A stretch of 64,000 bases of DNA from the NCBI RefSeq assembly GCF_001672755.1, contig NZ_LZKI01000010.1, positions 23,873 through 87,872 on the forward strand, read 5' to 3'. The notes beneath the pieces were generated by a model, which worked only from the letters and a program-made list of their open reading frames with translations, was not told the DNA's origin and made no database searches. This document shows positions 45,523-54,237 of this stretch, piece by piece. Source of the stretch: Mycobacterium colombiense. Lineage in GTDB: Bacteria; Actinomycetota; Actinomycetes; Mycobacteriales; Mycobacteriaceae. Positions within the stretch are counted from its first letter, which is position 1, and each line of letters opens with the position of its first letter. The translations under genes and the position numbers were made by a program.

Positions 45523-47160
45523 ATGCGTGGGATGCGGATACCGTTGGCCTTGCTGGCCCCGGTCGCCGCCGCGATGCTGACGATCGCCTCGCTGGCCGGT
45601 TGCGGTGGCGGCGCGCTGAGCCCGGATCTGGTGGTGGTCAACGGCGGGGAACCGCCGAACCCCCTGATTCCCACCGGCACCAACGACAGCCAGGGCGGCC
45701 GGATCCTCGATCGGCTCTTCGCCGGGCTGATGTCCTACGACGCCGCCGGAAATCCGTCGCCGGAGGTCGCCCAGTCGGTCGACACCACCGACAACGTCAA
45801 CTATCGGATCGTCCTCAAACCCGGCTGGGCGTTCACCGACGGCTCGCCGGTGACCGCCCATTCCTTCGTCGACGCATGGAACTACGGGGCTCTGAGCACC
45901 AATGCCCAACTGCAGCAGAGCTTTTTCAGCCCCATCGACGGGTATGACGCCGTTGCCGGGCTGGGCGGCGACGGCAAGCCGACGGCCACCACCATGTCCG
46001 GCCTACGCGTGATCAACGACCGGGAGTTCACCGTCCGGCTGAAGGCGCCCACCATCGACTTCAAATTGCGACTGGGCCACAGCGCGTTCTATCCGTTGCC
46101 GCGGGCGGCCTTTCGGGACATGAGCGCCTTCGGGCAGCACCCGATCGGCGACGGCCCGTACCAACTCGCCGGCGGTCCCGACGGGCCCGCCTGGGAGCAC
46201 AACGTCCGAATCGACCTGCGGCCCAACCCCGGTTACCACGGCAACCGCACGCCACACAACAAGGGGCTGAGGTTCGAGTTCTACTCCAACCTGGACACCG
46301 CCTACGCCGACCTGCTGTCGGGCAACCTCGATGTGCTGGACACGATCCCGTCCAGCGCGTTGACGATCTACCAGCGCGACCTGGGCGGCAACGCTGCTCG
46401 CGGGCCCGTCGCCGTCAGCCAGTCCGTCGACACGCCGCTGCGGCTGCCGCACTTCGGGGGTGAGGAAGGCCGGCTGCGCCGGTTGGCGTTGTCGGCGGCC
46501 ATCAACCGTCCGCAAATCTGTCAGCAGATCTTCAACAACACCCGCAGCCCGGCCCGCGACTTCACCGCCAGCTCGTTGCCTGGATTCGATCCGAATATCC
46601 CGGGCAGTGACGCATTGGACTTCAACCCCCAACGAGCACAACAACTCTGGGCTCAGGCCAACGCGATCTCGCCGTGGAGCGGGCGGTACGCCATCGCCTA
46701 CAACGCCGACAGCGGCCATCAGGAGTGGGTGGACGCGGTGGCCAACAGCATCAAGAACATACTGGGCATCGATGCCGTCGGTGCGCCGCAGCCCACCTTC
46801 GCCGGGTTCCGCACCCAGATCACCAACCGCACCATCGACACCGCGTTCCGGGCGGGCTGGATGGGCGACTACCCGTCGATGATCGAATTCCTCGCACCGC
46901 TCTACGCCACCGGTGCGGGATCCAACGACGTCGGATATTCCAGCCGCGACTTCGACGCCGGCCTGGCCGCCGCCGAGGCGGCTCCCGACCTCCGGCAGGC
47001 CGCGACGCTCGTCAACGTCGCGCAGCGAATCCTGTTGCACGACATGCCCGCTGTGCCGCTGTGGTACTACATCGCCGTGGTGGGATGGTCGCCGGAGGTC
47101 AGCGCCGTCAAGGTCACCTGGAACGGACTGCCCGACTACGAGAACATCGTCAAGGCGTGA
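45523..47160 (+). CDS. dppA: DppA, peptide-binding lipoprotein of the dipeptide ABC transporter
   Basis: A 545-residue solute-binding protein (SBP family 5). The signal peptide ends in lipobox LAGC followed by GGG, so it is membrane-anchored outside the cell. Family features include ILDRLFAGLMSYDAAGN near the N-terminus. In M. tuberculosis the system imports peptides and has been linked to heme. The ATG at 45523 is used; ATG 45532 is an alternative. First gene of dppABCD. Confidence 0.93.
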   Translation: MRGMRIPLALLAPVAAAMLTIASLAGCGGGALSPDLVVVNGGEPPNPLIPTGTNDSQGGRILDRLFAGLMSYDAAGNPSPEVAQSVDTTDNVNYRIVLKPGWAFTDGSPVTAHSFVDAWNYGALSTNAQLQQSFFSPIDGYDAVAGLGGDGKPTATTMSGLRVINDREFTVRLKAPTIDFKLRLGHSAFYPLPRAAFRDMSAFGQHPIGDGPYQLAGGPDGPAWEHNVRIDLRPNPGYHGNRTPHNKGLRFEFYSNLDTAYADLLSGNLDVLDTIPSSALTIYQRDLGGNAARGPVAVSQSVDTPLRLPHFGGEEGRLRRLALSAAINRPQICQQIFNNTRSPARDFTASSLPGFDPNIPGSDALDFNPQRAQQLWAQANAISPWSGRYAIAYNADSGHQEWVDAVANSIKNILGIDAVGAPQPTFAGFRTQITNRTIDTAFRAGWMGDYPSMIEFLAPLYATGAGSNDVGYSSRDFDAGLAAAEAAPDLRQAATLVNVAQRILLHDMPAVPLWYYIAVVGWSPEVSAVKVTWNGLPDYENIVKA

Positions 47161-47162
47161 AC

Positions 47163-48089
47163 ATGGGTTGGTACATCGCACGCCGGATCGCCGTCATGGT
47201 GCCCGTCTTCCTGGGCGCCACCCTCCTGATCTACGGCATGGTCTTCCTGTTGCCCGGCGACCCGCTGGCCGCCATCGCCGGCGATCGCCCGCTGACGCCG
47301 GCGGTGGCCGCCGCGCTGCGCGCTCGCTATCACCTCGACGATCCCTTCATCGTGCAGTACCTGCGCTACCTGGGCGGCGTTGTGCACGGCGACCTGGGCC
47401 GCGCCTATTCCGGCTTGCCGGTCAGTGCCGTTCTCGCACATGCGTTTCCGGTCACGCTCCGGCTCGCCTTGGTCGCTTTGGTCGTCGAGGCGGTGCTGGG
47501 GGTCGGGTTCGGCGTGATTTCCGGGCTGCGTCAGGGGGGAGTCTTCGATGCCACGGTGCTGATCGCCGGCCTGATCATCATCGCGATCCCGATCTTCGTG
47601 CTCGGCTTCCTGGCCCAATTCCTGTTCGGAGTCAAGCTGGGCATCGCGCCCGTCACCGTCGGCGAACGAGCGACCTTCGCGCGCCTGCTGCTCCCCGGAT
47701 TCGTCCTGGGTTCAGTCTCATTCGCCTACATCGTCCGGTTGACCCGGTCGGCGGTGGCCGCCAATGCGCACGCCGACTATGTCCGCACCGCCACCGCCAA
47801 GGGGCTGTCACGGCCACGGGTGGTGACCGTGCACATCCTGCGCAACTCGCTGATCCCGGTCGTGACGTTCCTGGGCGCCGACCTGGGGGCGCTGATGGGC
47901 GGGGCCATCGTGACCGAAGGCATTTTCAACATCCACGGGGTGGGCGGCGTGCTCTATCAGGCCGTCACCAGGCAAGAAGCGCCCACGGTGGTCTCCATCG
48001 TGACGGTGCTGGTGCTGATCTATCTGATCACCAACCTGATGGTGGACCTGCTCTACGCCGCGCTGGACCCGAGGATCCGCTATGGCTGA
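47163..48089 (+). CDS. dppB: DppB, dipeptide ABC transporter permease
   Basis: 308 residues, the Rv3665c length. Six membrane segments and the permease loop TATAKGLSRPRVVTVHILRNSL, the EAA motif that contacts the ATPase. ATG at 47163, directly after the dppA stop. Partner of DppC. Confidence 0.94.
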   Translation: MGWYIARRIAVMVPVFLGATLLIYGMVFLLPGDPLAAIAGDRPLTPAVAAALRARYHLDDPFIVQYLRYLGGVVHGDLGRAYSGLPVSAVLAHAFPVTLRLALVALVVEAVLGVGFGVISGLRQGGVFDATVLIAGLIIIAIPIFVLGFLAQFLFGVKLGIAPVTVGERATFARLLLPGFVLGSVSFAYIVRLTRSAVAANAHADYVRTATAKGLSRPRVVTVHILRNSLIPVVTFLGADLGALMGGAIVTEGIFNIHGVGGVLYQAVTRQEAPTVVSIVTVLVLIYLITNLMVDLLYAALDPRIRYG

Positions 48090-48945
48090 GCACTCTGGCT
48101 TTTGGGGTGAGACCTGGCGAAAGCTGCACCGCCGTCCGAAGTTCGTCATCGCCGCCGTGCTGATCGTCCTCGTCCTTCTCGTCGCACTGTTTCCCACGTT
48201 GTTCACCCACGCCGACCCCGGCTATGCCGATCCCAGCCAAAGCCTCCGCAGCCCGTCGGCGGCGCACTGGTTCGGCACCGACCTGCAGGGCCATGACATC
48301 TACGCGCGCACCGTCTACGGCGCGCGCGCGTCGGTGACGGTCGGGCTGGGCGCCACGCTGCTGGTGTTCGTCGTCGGCGGGGCGTTGGGCGCGCTCGCCG
48401 GCTTCTACGGGGGATGGTTCGACGCCGTCATCTCCCGCGTCACCGACATCTTCTTCGGGCTGCCGCTGCTGCTGGCCGCGATCGTGCTCATGCAGGTGCT
48501 GCACCATCGCACGGTGTGGATGGTGATCGCCATTTTGGCCCTGTTCGGCTGGCCGCAGATTGCCAGGATCGCCCGCGGCGCGGTGCTGGAGGTGCGGGGC
48601 AGCGACTACGTGCTCGCGGCTAAAGCGCTGGGGATGAGCAGGTTTCAAACGCTGCTCCGGCACGCCCTGCCCAACGCGGTGGGCCCGGTGATCGCGATGT
48701 CCACGATCGCACTCGGTGCCTTCATCGTCACCGAGGCCACGCTGTCCTACCTCGGCGTCGGCCTGCCGAGTTCGGTGGTGTCGTGGGGCGGCGACATCAA
48801 CCTCGCCCAGACGCGGCTGCGGGCCGGATCGCCGATCCTGTTCTATCCCGCAGGTGCGCTGGCGATGACCGTGCTCGCGTTCATGATGATGGGCGACGCG
48901 CTGCGCGACGCCCTGGATCCGGCCTCGCGGTCCAGGCGCGCATGA
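48082..48945 (+). CDS. dppC: DppC, dipeptide ABC transporter permease
   Basis: A 287-residue permease with an N-terminal membrane anchor (FVIAAVLIVLVLLVALFPTLF), the extracellular HWFGTDLQGHDIYART typical of OppC/DppC, and the EAA loop AAKALGMSRFQTLLRHALPNA. It overlaps dppB by 8 bp. Its stop codon overlaps the ATG of a MIRU-like remnant that opens the dppD frame. Confidence 0.94.
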   Translation: MAEHSGFWGETWRKLHRRPKFVIAAVLIVLVLLVALFPTLFTHADPGYADPSQSLRSPSAAHWFGTDLQGHDIYARTVYGARASVTVGLGATLLVFVVGGALGALAGFYGGWFDAVISRVTDIFFGLPLLLAAIVLMQVLHHRTVWMVIAILALFGWPQIARIARGAVLEVRGSDYVLAAKALGMSRFQTLLRHALPNAVGPVIAMSTIALGAFIVTEATLSYLGVGLPSSVVSWGGDINLAQTRLRAGSPILFYPAGALAMTVLAFMMMGDALRDALDPASRSRRA

Positions 48946-48989
48946 CCGCCGGCGACGATGCAGAGCGCAGCGGTGAGGAGCGGCGCAAA
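48942..48989 (+). repeat. MIRU-like repeat remnant at the dppC-dppD junction
   Basis: The segment GGCGACGATGCAGAGCGCAG followed by CGGTGAGGAGCGGCGC matches the recalled core of mycobacterial interspersed repetitive units, which insert at stop/start overlaps and encode a short coupled ORF. Here it begins with the ATGA overlap and is fused in frame to dppD. A second copy is at 56202-56252. Confidence 0.65.
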
Positions 48990-50609
48990 ATGACCGTCGG
49001 GGAAGCGCCGCTGTTGACGGTCGAGGGCCTGGAGGTCAGGTTCGGCGACCACGCCCCCGCGGTGCTCGGAGTGGATCTGAGCGTCCTGCGCGGTCAGACC
49101 GTCGCCGTGGTCGGCGAGTCGGGATCCGGGAAGTCCACCACGGCCGCCGCGATCCTCGGGCTGCTCCCCCCGGGCGGGCGAATCACGGCCGGCCGCATCA
49201 CGTTTGACGGGATCGACATCACGTCGGCGGACCGCCGGCTGCTGCGCTCGATCAGGGGGCGCCGCATCGGCTACGTGCCGCAGGACCCGATGACCAACCT
49301 CAACCCGGTGTGGAAGGTCGGATTTCAGATACGAGAAGCGTTGCGGGCCAACGCCAATGGCCGTCAGGCGCGGCGGCGGGCGGTGGAATTGCTCGCCCAG
49401 GCGGGCATGCCGGATCCGGCCAAGCAGGCGGGCAAGTACCCACACCAACTATCGGGCGGTATGTGCCAGCGCGCGCTGATCGCCATCGGGTTGGCGGGTC
49501 GTCCGCAGCTGCTGATCGCCGACGAGCCGACGTCCGCGCTCGACGTCACGGTGCAGCGTCAGGTCCTCGACCATCTGCAGAAGCTCACCGACGAACTGGG
49601 CACGGCGCTGCTGCTGATCACGCACGATCTGGCGCTGGCCGCCGAACGGGCGGAGCGCGTCGTCGTCGTCCACCGCGGCGTTGTGGTGGAAACCGGTGCC
49701 GCACGGACCATTCTGCGAGATCCTCAACACGAGTACACCCAGCGGTTGGTGGCCGCGGCTCCGTCGCTGACGCCCACGAGCAGGCGGACGCCCACCCGAG
49801 GCGACGACATACTGGTCGCCTCGGAGCTCACCAAGGTGTACCGGGATTCGCACGGCGCACCGTGGCGGCGCGGCGAGTTTCGCGCGGTCGACGCGGTGTC
49901 GTTCCGGCTGCAGCGGGCCCGCACCCTGGCCATCGTCGGCGAATCCGGCTCGGGAAAGTCGACGGTGGCCCGCATGGCGCTCGGCCTGCTCCAACCCACC
50001 TCCGGCACAGTCGTTTTCGACGGCACGCAGATCTCCGACGCGACGGATCGGGACGCGATGATGGCCTTCCGCCGGCGCGTCCAACCGGTCTTCCAGAACC
50101 CGTACAGCAGCCTGGACCCGATGTACTCGGTGTTCCGCGCCATCGAGGAACCGCTGCGCATCCACCGCGTGGGCGACCGCAGGCACCGCGCGAAATCGGT
50201 GCGCGAACTCGTCGACCAGGTGGCGCTGCCGTCGTCGGTGCTGAGCAGGTTGCCGCGCGAGCTGTCGGGTGGCCAACGTCAGCGGGTCGCGATCGCGCGG
50301 GCCTTGGCGCTGCGGCCCGAGGTGCTGGTCTGCGACGAGGCGGTGTCGGCGCTCGACGTGCTGGTGCAGGCTCAGATCCTCGATCTGCTGGGCGAGTTGC
50401 AGGCCGAACTGGGACTGGCCTACCTGTTCATCAGCCACGACCTGGCGGTGATGCGGCAGATCGCCGACGACGTCCTGGTGATGCGGGCGGGCCGGGTCGT
50501 GGAGCACGCATCCACCGAGCAGCTGTTCACCGACCCCGGGCACGAGTACACCCGGCAGTTGCTGGACGCCATCCCGCGTGGGCCGAAATACGACGGGGAT
50601 AGGTTGTGA
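48942..50609 (+). CDS. dppD: DppD, tandem-domain ATPase of the dipeptide transporter
   Basis: A 555-residue protein with two ABC ATPase halves. Walker A is GESGSGKST in both; signature motifs are QLSGGMCQRALIAIGLA and ELSGGQRQRVAIARALA; Walker B are LLIADEPTSALD and VLVCDEAVSALD. It therefore does the work of separate DppD and DppF. The first 16 residues (MTAGDDAERSGEERRK) are encoded by a MIRU-like repeat remnant; an ATG at 48990 with its own GAGGAG would skip them and may be the ancestral start. Confidence 0.94.
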   Translation: MTAGDDAERSGEERRKMTVGEAPLLTVEGLEVRFGDHAPAVLGVDLSVLRGQTVAVVGESGSGKSTTAAAILGLLPPGGRITAGRITFDGIDITSADRRLLRSIRGRRIGYVPQDPMTNLNPVWKVGFQIREALRANANGRQARRRAVELLAQAGMPDPAKQAGKYPHQLSGGMCQRALIAIGLAGRPQLLIADEPTSALDVTVQRQVLDHLQKLTDELGTALLLITHDLALAAERAERVVVVHRGVVVETGAARTILRDPQHEYTQRLVAAAPSLTPTSRRTPTRGDDILVASELTKVYRDSHGAPWRRGEFRAVDAVSFRLQRARTLAIVGESGSGKSTVARMALGLLQPTSGTVVFDGTQISDATDRDAMMAFRRRVQPVFQNPYSSLDPMYSVFRAIEEPLRIHRVGDRRHRAKSVRELVDQVALPSSVLSRLPRELSGGQRQRVAIARALALRPEVLVCDEAVSALDVLVQAQILDLLGELQAELGLAYLFISHDLAVMRQIADDVLVMRAGRVVEHASTEQLFTDPGHEYTRQLLDAIPRGPKYDGDRL

Positions 50610-50613
50610 CGTT

Positions 50614-51372
50614 GTGACAGCTGATCCGCTGGCCCCCTTGATGGAGCTGCCCGGCGTCGCCGAGGCCAGTGACCGCGCCCGCGACGCGCTGGGTCGTGCC
50701 CACCGCCACCCCGCCAACCTGCGCGGCTGGCCCGTGACCGCCGCCGAGGCGGCGCTGCGGGCGGCGCGCGCATCGTCGGTGCTGGACGGTGGCCCTGTCC
50801 GACTGGAGGATCTGGCCGACGCCGGACAGATCAGTGATCCGGTATTCGCAGGGGCGCTCCGGGTGGCCCAGGCGCTGGAGGGCGGCGAAGGCCCCGTAGT
50901 CGCGATCTGGCGACGGGCGCCGCTGCAGGCGCTGGCCCGACTGCACGTGCTGGCCGCGGCGGAGCAGGTCGACGATGAGCGGTTGGGTCGTCCGCGCGCG
51001 GACGCAGGCGTTGGCCCGCGACTGGAGTTGTTGGCGGACTTGGTGAACGGACGCACCCGGGTGCCGGCGCCGGTGCTTGCCGCCGTCGCTCACGGCGAAC
51101 TGCTGACGCTGAAGCCGTTCGGCAGCTCCGACGGTGTGGTGGCCCGGGCGGTGTCGAGATTGGTGACCATCGCCAGCGGGCTGGACCCGCACGGGCTGGG
51201 CGTGCCCGAGGTCAGCTGGATGCGCCAACCCGCCGCGTATCGCGATGCCGCGCAGGGATTCGCCGACGGCACACCGGAGGGCGTTGGGGCGTGGCTGGTG
51301 CTGTGCTGCCGGGCGATGAAAGCCGGTGCGCAAGAGGCCGTGTCGATTGCCGACTCGATGTCGAACCGGTAG
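50614..51372 (+). CDS. Conserved hypothetical protein (Rv3662c-type)
   Basis: A 252-residue, mostly helical, soluble protein beginning VTADPLAPLMELPGVAEASD. No catalytic motif is recognised; EAALRAARASSVLDGGP near residue 48 and the late RDAAQGFADGTPEGVGAWL are distinctive. It resembles actinobacterial proteins with a Fic-like helical layout, but the Fic HPFxxGNGR motif is absent. GTG at 50614 lies 4 bp after the dppD stop, suggesting the tail of the dpp operon. Confidence 0.75.
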   Translation: MTADPLAPLMELPGVAEASDRARDALGRAHRHPANLRGWPVTAAEAALRAARASSVLDGGPVRLEDLADAGQISDPVFAGALRVAQALEGGEGPVVAIWRRAPLQALARLHVLAAAEQVDDERLGRPRADAGVGPRLELLADLVNGRTRVPAPVLAAVAHGELLTLKPFGSSDGVVARAVSRLVTIASGLDPHGLGVPEVSWMRQPAAYRDAAQGFADGTPEGVGAWLVLCCRAMKAGAQEAVSIADSMSNR

Positions 51373-51420
51373 CTGAAGCGGTGACCGAGGGCCGGGAAAC
51401 GTCACCGGAGAAACGGCCGG

Positions 51421-51468
51421 AAAAATGTAGAGCGGGCGACGTTCCGAATGTTCGGTCCGCCGCCCGCT
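51421..51468 (-). terminator. Intrinsic terminator of Ms1
   Basis: On the minus strand AGCGGGCG pairs with CGCCCGCT, with an inner CCGAA/TTCGG stem, followed by CTACA and then TTTTT. It is the clearest intrinsic terminator in this gap. On the plus strand it also lies after the Rv3662c homologue. Confidence 0.7.
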
Positions 51469-51735
51469 AGCACGGGGCTCGGTTACCAAGCGTGCATCTC
51501 GGGGCTGCGTGGGTTGGCCTCGGCGATCTCACGACGCTTCTGGTTGCGACCCCACCCAAAGGGCCGTCGATACCTTCCGCATTTTCGCAATTTCGCAGGC
51601 CCGCAACACTTCTGCCATTTTCGCGGCTATGACTCCGCGTGGGTGCCGAGCACCGTGCTGGGCGCCCGGGTTGGGAGAACGAACCTTCTCTTCCGGATCG
51701 ACCTAGGCCTCACCGGGCTTCCGTGGTTCCTTTGT
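51421..51735 (-). ncRNA. Ms1/MTS2823 regulatory RNA (RNA polymerase-binding, 6S-like)
   Basis: The 462-bp gap between the Rv3662c and Rv3661 homologues has no gene, but it is where M. tuberculosis encodes the abundant RNA MTS2823 (Ms1), on the Rv3661 strand and downstream of that gene; the same arrangement holds here on the minus strand. A strong hairpin with T-run ends it at 51421-51468. A possible -10 TAGTAG at 51742-51737 puts the 5' end near 51730, about 310 nt, matching the known length of about 300. Ms1 binds core RNA polymerase in M. smegmatis. Assignment is by synteny, length and terminator; the exact 5' end is uncertain. Confidence 0.8.
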
Positions 51736-51834
51736 ACTACTAGACCCCTAGCACAGCAAGGGCAATTCGCGAAATGGCGCCGAATCCATTTTGGATTGCG
51801 CGTTTAACGAGTTTGCTGCCGCATGCCGCCGCGC

Positions 51835-52692
51835 TCAGAACGCGTAGCGGCGCAACAACGAGTACGTGACCGCGCCGGCGGCCAGCGCGCTGATACCCAC
51901 CGCGGCCGTCGTGGCGATCGCCGCACCGGAGGGCGCCGGAATGCGGTCGCGCAGGGATACCGGACGGGAGAACGACATTACGGGCCAACCGCGTTCGACG
52001 GCTTCGCGGCGCAACCCGCGGTCCGGATTCACCACGCTGGGGTGGCCGACGGATTCGAGCATCGGCAGATCGGTGATCGAGTCGGAGTAGGCGTAGCAGT
52101 GTTCCAGCGGGTAGCCCTCGCGCGCGGCCAGCTCGCGGATCGCCTGCACCTTGCCGTCGCCATAGCAATAGAACGCGATCTCGCCGGTGTACCGACCGTC
52201 CTCGACAACCATCCGGGTCGCCATCGCGTGGGTGGCACCGAGCGCCCGCGCGATGGGGGCGACGATTTCCTCGCCGGAGGCCGACACCACCACGACGTCG
52301 CGTCCGCACAACTTGTGCGCGGCGATCAGGTCGGCCGCCTCCGCGAACACCAGCGGAGTCACGATGTCGTGCAGCGTCTCGTTGACGATCGACTTGACCT
52401 GTTCGACGTCCCAGCCGGTGCACATGTTGGTCATGTGCGCGCGCATCCGATCCATCTGGTCATGATCAGCACCGGACAGCAGATAGATGAACTGCGCGTA
52501 GCTGGACTTGAGCACCGCGCGGCGGTTGAGCAGGCCCTGGTTGAAAAACGGTTTGCTGAACGCCAGGGTGCTGGACTTGGCGATGATCGTCTTGTCCAGG
52601 TCGAAGAAGGCTGCCGTTCGGGCGTGCGGAGCGGTGCTTGCCGCTGCTTGCTCCGAGGCTGACTGCTCCGCGGTCGGGTCGAAGACGGTCAC
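51835..52692 (-). CDS. HAD-IB family phosphatase with C-terminal membrane helix (Rv3661-type)
   Basis: A 285-residue SerB-like HAD hydrolase. Motif I is AAFFDLDKTIIA, motif II is VVVVSASGEEIV, and motif IV is CYAYSDSITDLPMLESVG; a C-terminal hydrophobic helix (IATTAAVGISALAAGAVTYSLL) anchors it. It was long annotated as inhibition-of-differentiation or SerB-like; the substrate is unknown, and phospholipid or lysophospholipid phosphates are possible. GTG at 52692. The open frame upstream to 53820 runs through the 6C RNA and ssd and is not coding. Confidence 0.9.
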   Translation of the reverse strand: MTVFDPTAEQSASEQAAASTAPHARTAAFFDLDKTIIAKSSTLAFSKPFFNQGLLNRRAVLKSSYAQFIYLLSGADHDQMDRMRAHMTNMCTGWDVEQVKSIVNETLHDIVTPLVFAEAADLIAAHKLCGRDVVVVSASGEEIVAPIARALGATHAMATRMVVEDGRYTGEIAFYCYGDGKVQAIRELAAREGYPLEHCYAYSDSITDLPMLESVGHPSVVNPDRGLRREAVERGWPVMSFSRPVSLRDRIPAPSGAAIATTAAVGISALAAGAVTYSLLRRYAF

Positions 52693-52820
52693 CGACCCAG
52701 CATAGGTCGACGGTCCCGCGACGCCGTGATCCCGCACCGGAAATGGCCGCTCAGCGGGGTTCGGGGGGCGGGCGGAGCAGTGTTTACGCGGCTCAAGCTG
52801 TTTTTTCAGAAAATGATGTC

Positions 52821-52851
52821 TTGCGTTACTCGGGCTTGTCATGTGTATAGT
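52821..52851 (+). promoter_or_regulatory. SigA-type promoter of the 6C RNA
   Basis: TTGCGT at 52821-52826 and TATAGT at 52846-52851 with a 19-base spacer; TGTG directly before the -10 makes it an extended -10. Transcription should begin about 52858, just before the first 6C hairpin. Confidence 0.65.
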
Positions 52852-52857
52852 AAGCAT

Positions 52858-52957
52858 TACTCGGCCTTGAGCCGAGGGTGTATCAGCCCGACCCCCCGGG
52901 GCTGATACACGACGACCCTCGCCTCCTCCCCCCCTGGCGGGGGTCGTCCCTTTTCTA
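52858..52957 (+). ncRNA. 6C small RNA (B11/ncRv13660c homologue)
   Basis: Two G+C-rich hairpins with C-rich loops define the actinobacterial 6C RNA, and both are present. Stem 52878-52889/52899-52910 is 12 perfect pairs with six C in the loop. Stem 52911-52923/52936-52948 is 13 pairs (one G-T) with seven C in the loop and then CCCTTTT, which also acts as terminator. A small leading hairpin is at 52860-52876. It lies upstream of ssd on the same strand, as B11 does beside Rv3660c in M. tuberculosis. The C-rich loops are thought to pair with G-rich mRNA leaders. Confidence 0.88.
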
Positions 52958-53133
52958 GGGTCGGTTTTTTCCTCTGCACGGCGCCCGGCTCGGCCCTGGG
53001 TGCGTTGCGGGAAAGTGTGTCCGTCGTCGCTGGCGGGGTGCCTTCGAGCTGCGTTTGTGCACACTCGCGTCTCTATCCACAAATGCGCATCTGGGACTGG
53101 TGTGCCAAGGTCACGGCCCCGCACAGTGGTCGG

Positions 53134-54237
53134 GTGGCTAGCAGCTCCGAAGTTGACGCGACGGGTTCCGCGGGTGTGTTCGCGATGCTGGCGGAGCCCG
53201 AGATGCGCGCCGAGTTGGACCGGGTGGCGGCTGCCGCCGGTGTCCGGGTGGTGCATGCCGGTGACGGTTCTCCGGTCAGCCGCAAGAGTTGGGCGGCGGC
53301 CGCGGCCGTCGTGCTGGACGCGCGGGCGGCGGCGCGCTGCGGGCGATGGGCGCTGCCGCGCCGCGACCACGTGACCGTGCTGACGGTCGCCGAACCGGAG
53401 ACGACGACGTGGGCGGCCGCCGTCGGGGTCGGCGCCGCACATGTGTTGCGGCTGCCCGGGCAGGAAGCGGATCTGGTCCGCGCACTCGCCGAGGCCAGCG
53501 AATCGTCGCGCGACGACGGGGCACGCGGCCACGCGGTCGCCGTCATCGGGGGCTGCGGCGGGGCCGGCGCGTCCCTGCTCGCGGTCGCCCTGGCCCAGGC
53601 CGCCACGGACGCGTTGTTGGTGGACCTCGACCCCTGGGGTGGCGGCCTCGACTTGTTGCTGGGCGGCGAAAGCGCGCCGGGCCTGCGCTGGCCGGATCTG
53701 GCGTTGCAGGGCGGGCGGCTGAACTGGTCGGCCGTCCGCGACGCGCTGCCACGGCACCGCGGGATCAGCGTGCTGTCCGGTACCCGGCGCGGTTACGAGC
53801 TGGACGCCGGGCCGGTACACGCCATCGTCGACGCCGGACGGCGCGGCGCGGTCAGCGTCATCTGCGACCTTCCCCGTCGGCTCACCGACGCCGCCCAGGC
53901 CGCACTGAGCGCGGCCGATCTGGTCGTCGTCATCAGTCGCGCTGACGTGCGGGCCTGCGCGGCGACCGGGGCGCTGGCGCCGGTCCTGGCGTCCCTCAAT
54001 CCCAACATCGGCCTGGTGGTGCGGGGGCCGTCGCCCGCCGGATTACGCCCAGCCGAGATCGCCGATATCGCCGGCCTGCCGCTGTTGGCCTCGATCAAGG
54101 CGCAGCCGCAGCTCGCCGAGCAGGTCGATCGCGGCGGCCTGCGGTTAGGGCGGCGCTCGGCGCTCGCGGCGGCGGCCCGACAAGTGCTCGGCGTGCTCCC
54201 GCCCGTTGGGTCGCGGCGGAACGGCAAGGCGGCGTGA
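53134..54237 (+). CDS. ssd: Ssd, septum-site-determining (MinD-like) protein
   Basis: A 367-residue ParA/MinD-superfamily protein corresponding to Rv3660c, reported to affect septation in M. tuberculosis. The nucleotide loop is degenerate: VIGGCGGAGASLLAVALAQ lacks the usual GKT, though the Walker B-like LLVDLDPWGGGLDLLLG is intact. The N-terminal 100 residues look like a receiver-like domain. The start is uncertain: GTG 53134 (used), ATG 53188, or earlier. It overlaps the tadA start by GTGA and resembles TadZ/CpaE of pilus clusters, fitting its position. Confidence 0.85.
   Translation: MASSSEVDATGSAGVFAMLAEPEMRAELDRVAAAAGVRVVHAGDGSPVSRKSWAAAAAVVLDARAAARCGRWALPRRDHVTVLTVAEPETTTWAAAVGVGAAHVLRLPGQEADLVRALAEASESSRDDGARGHAVAVIGGCGGAGASLLAVALAQAATDALLVDLDPWGGGLDLLLGGESAPGLRWPDLALQGGRLNWSAVRDALPRHRGISVLSGTRRGYELDAGPVHAIVDAGRRGAVSVICDLPRRLTDAAQAALSAADLVVVISRADVRACAATGALAPVLASLNPNIGLVVRGPSPAGLRPAEIADIAGLPLLASIKAQPQLAEQVDRGGLRLGRRSALAAAARQVLGVLPPVGSRRNGKAA

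Noticed and set aside
52693..53820. Long N-terminal extension of the Rv3661-type HAD protein
   Set aside because: It crosses the 6C RNA and the ssd gene and has no protein-like pattern; the GTG at 52692 gives the family length.
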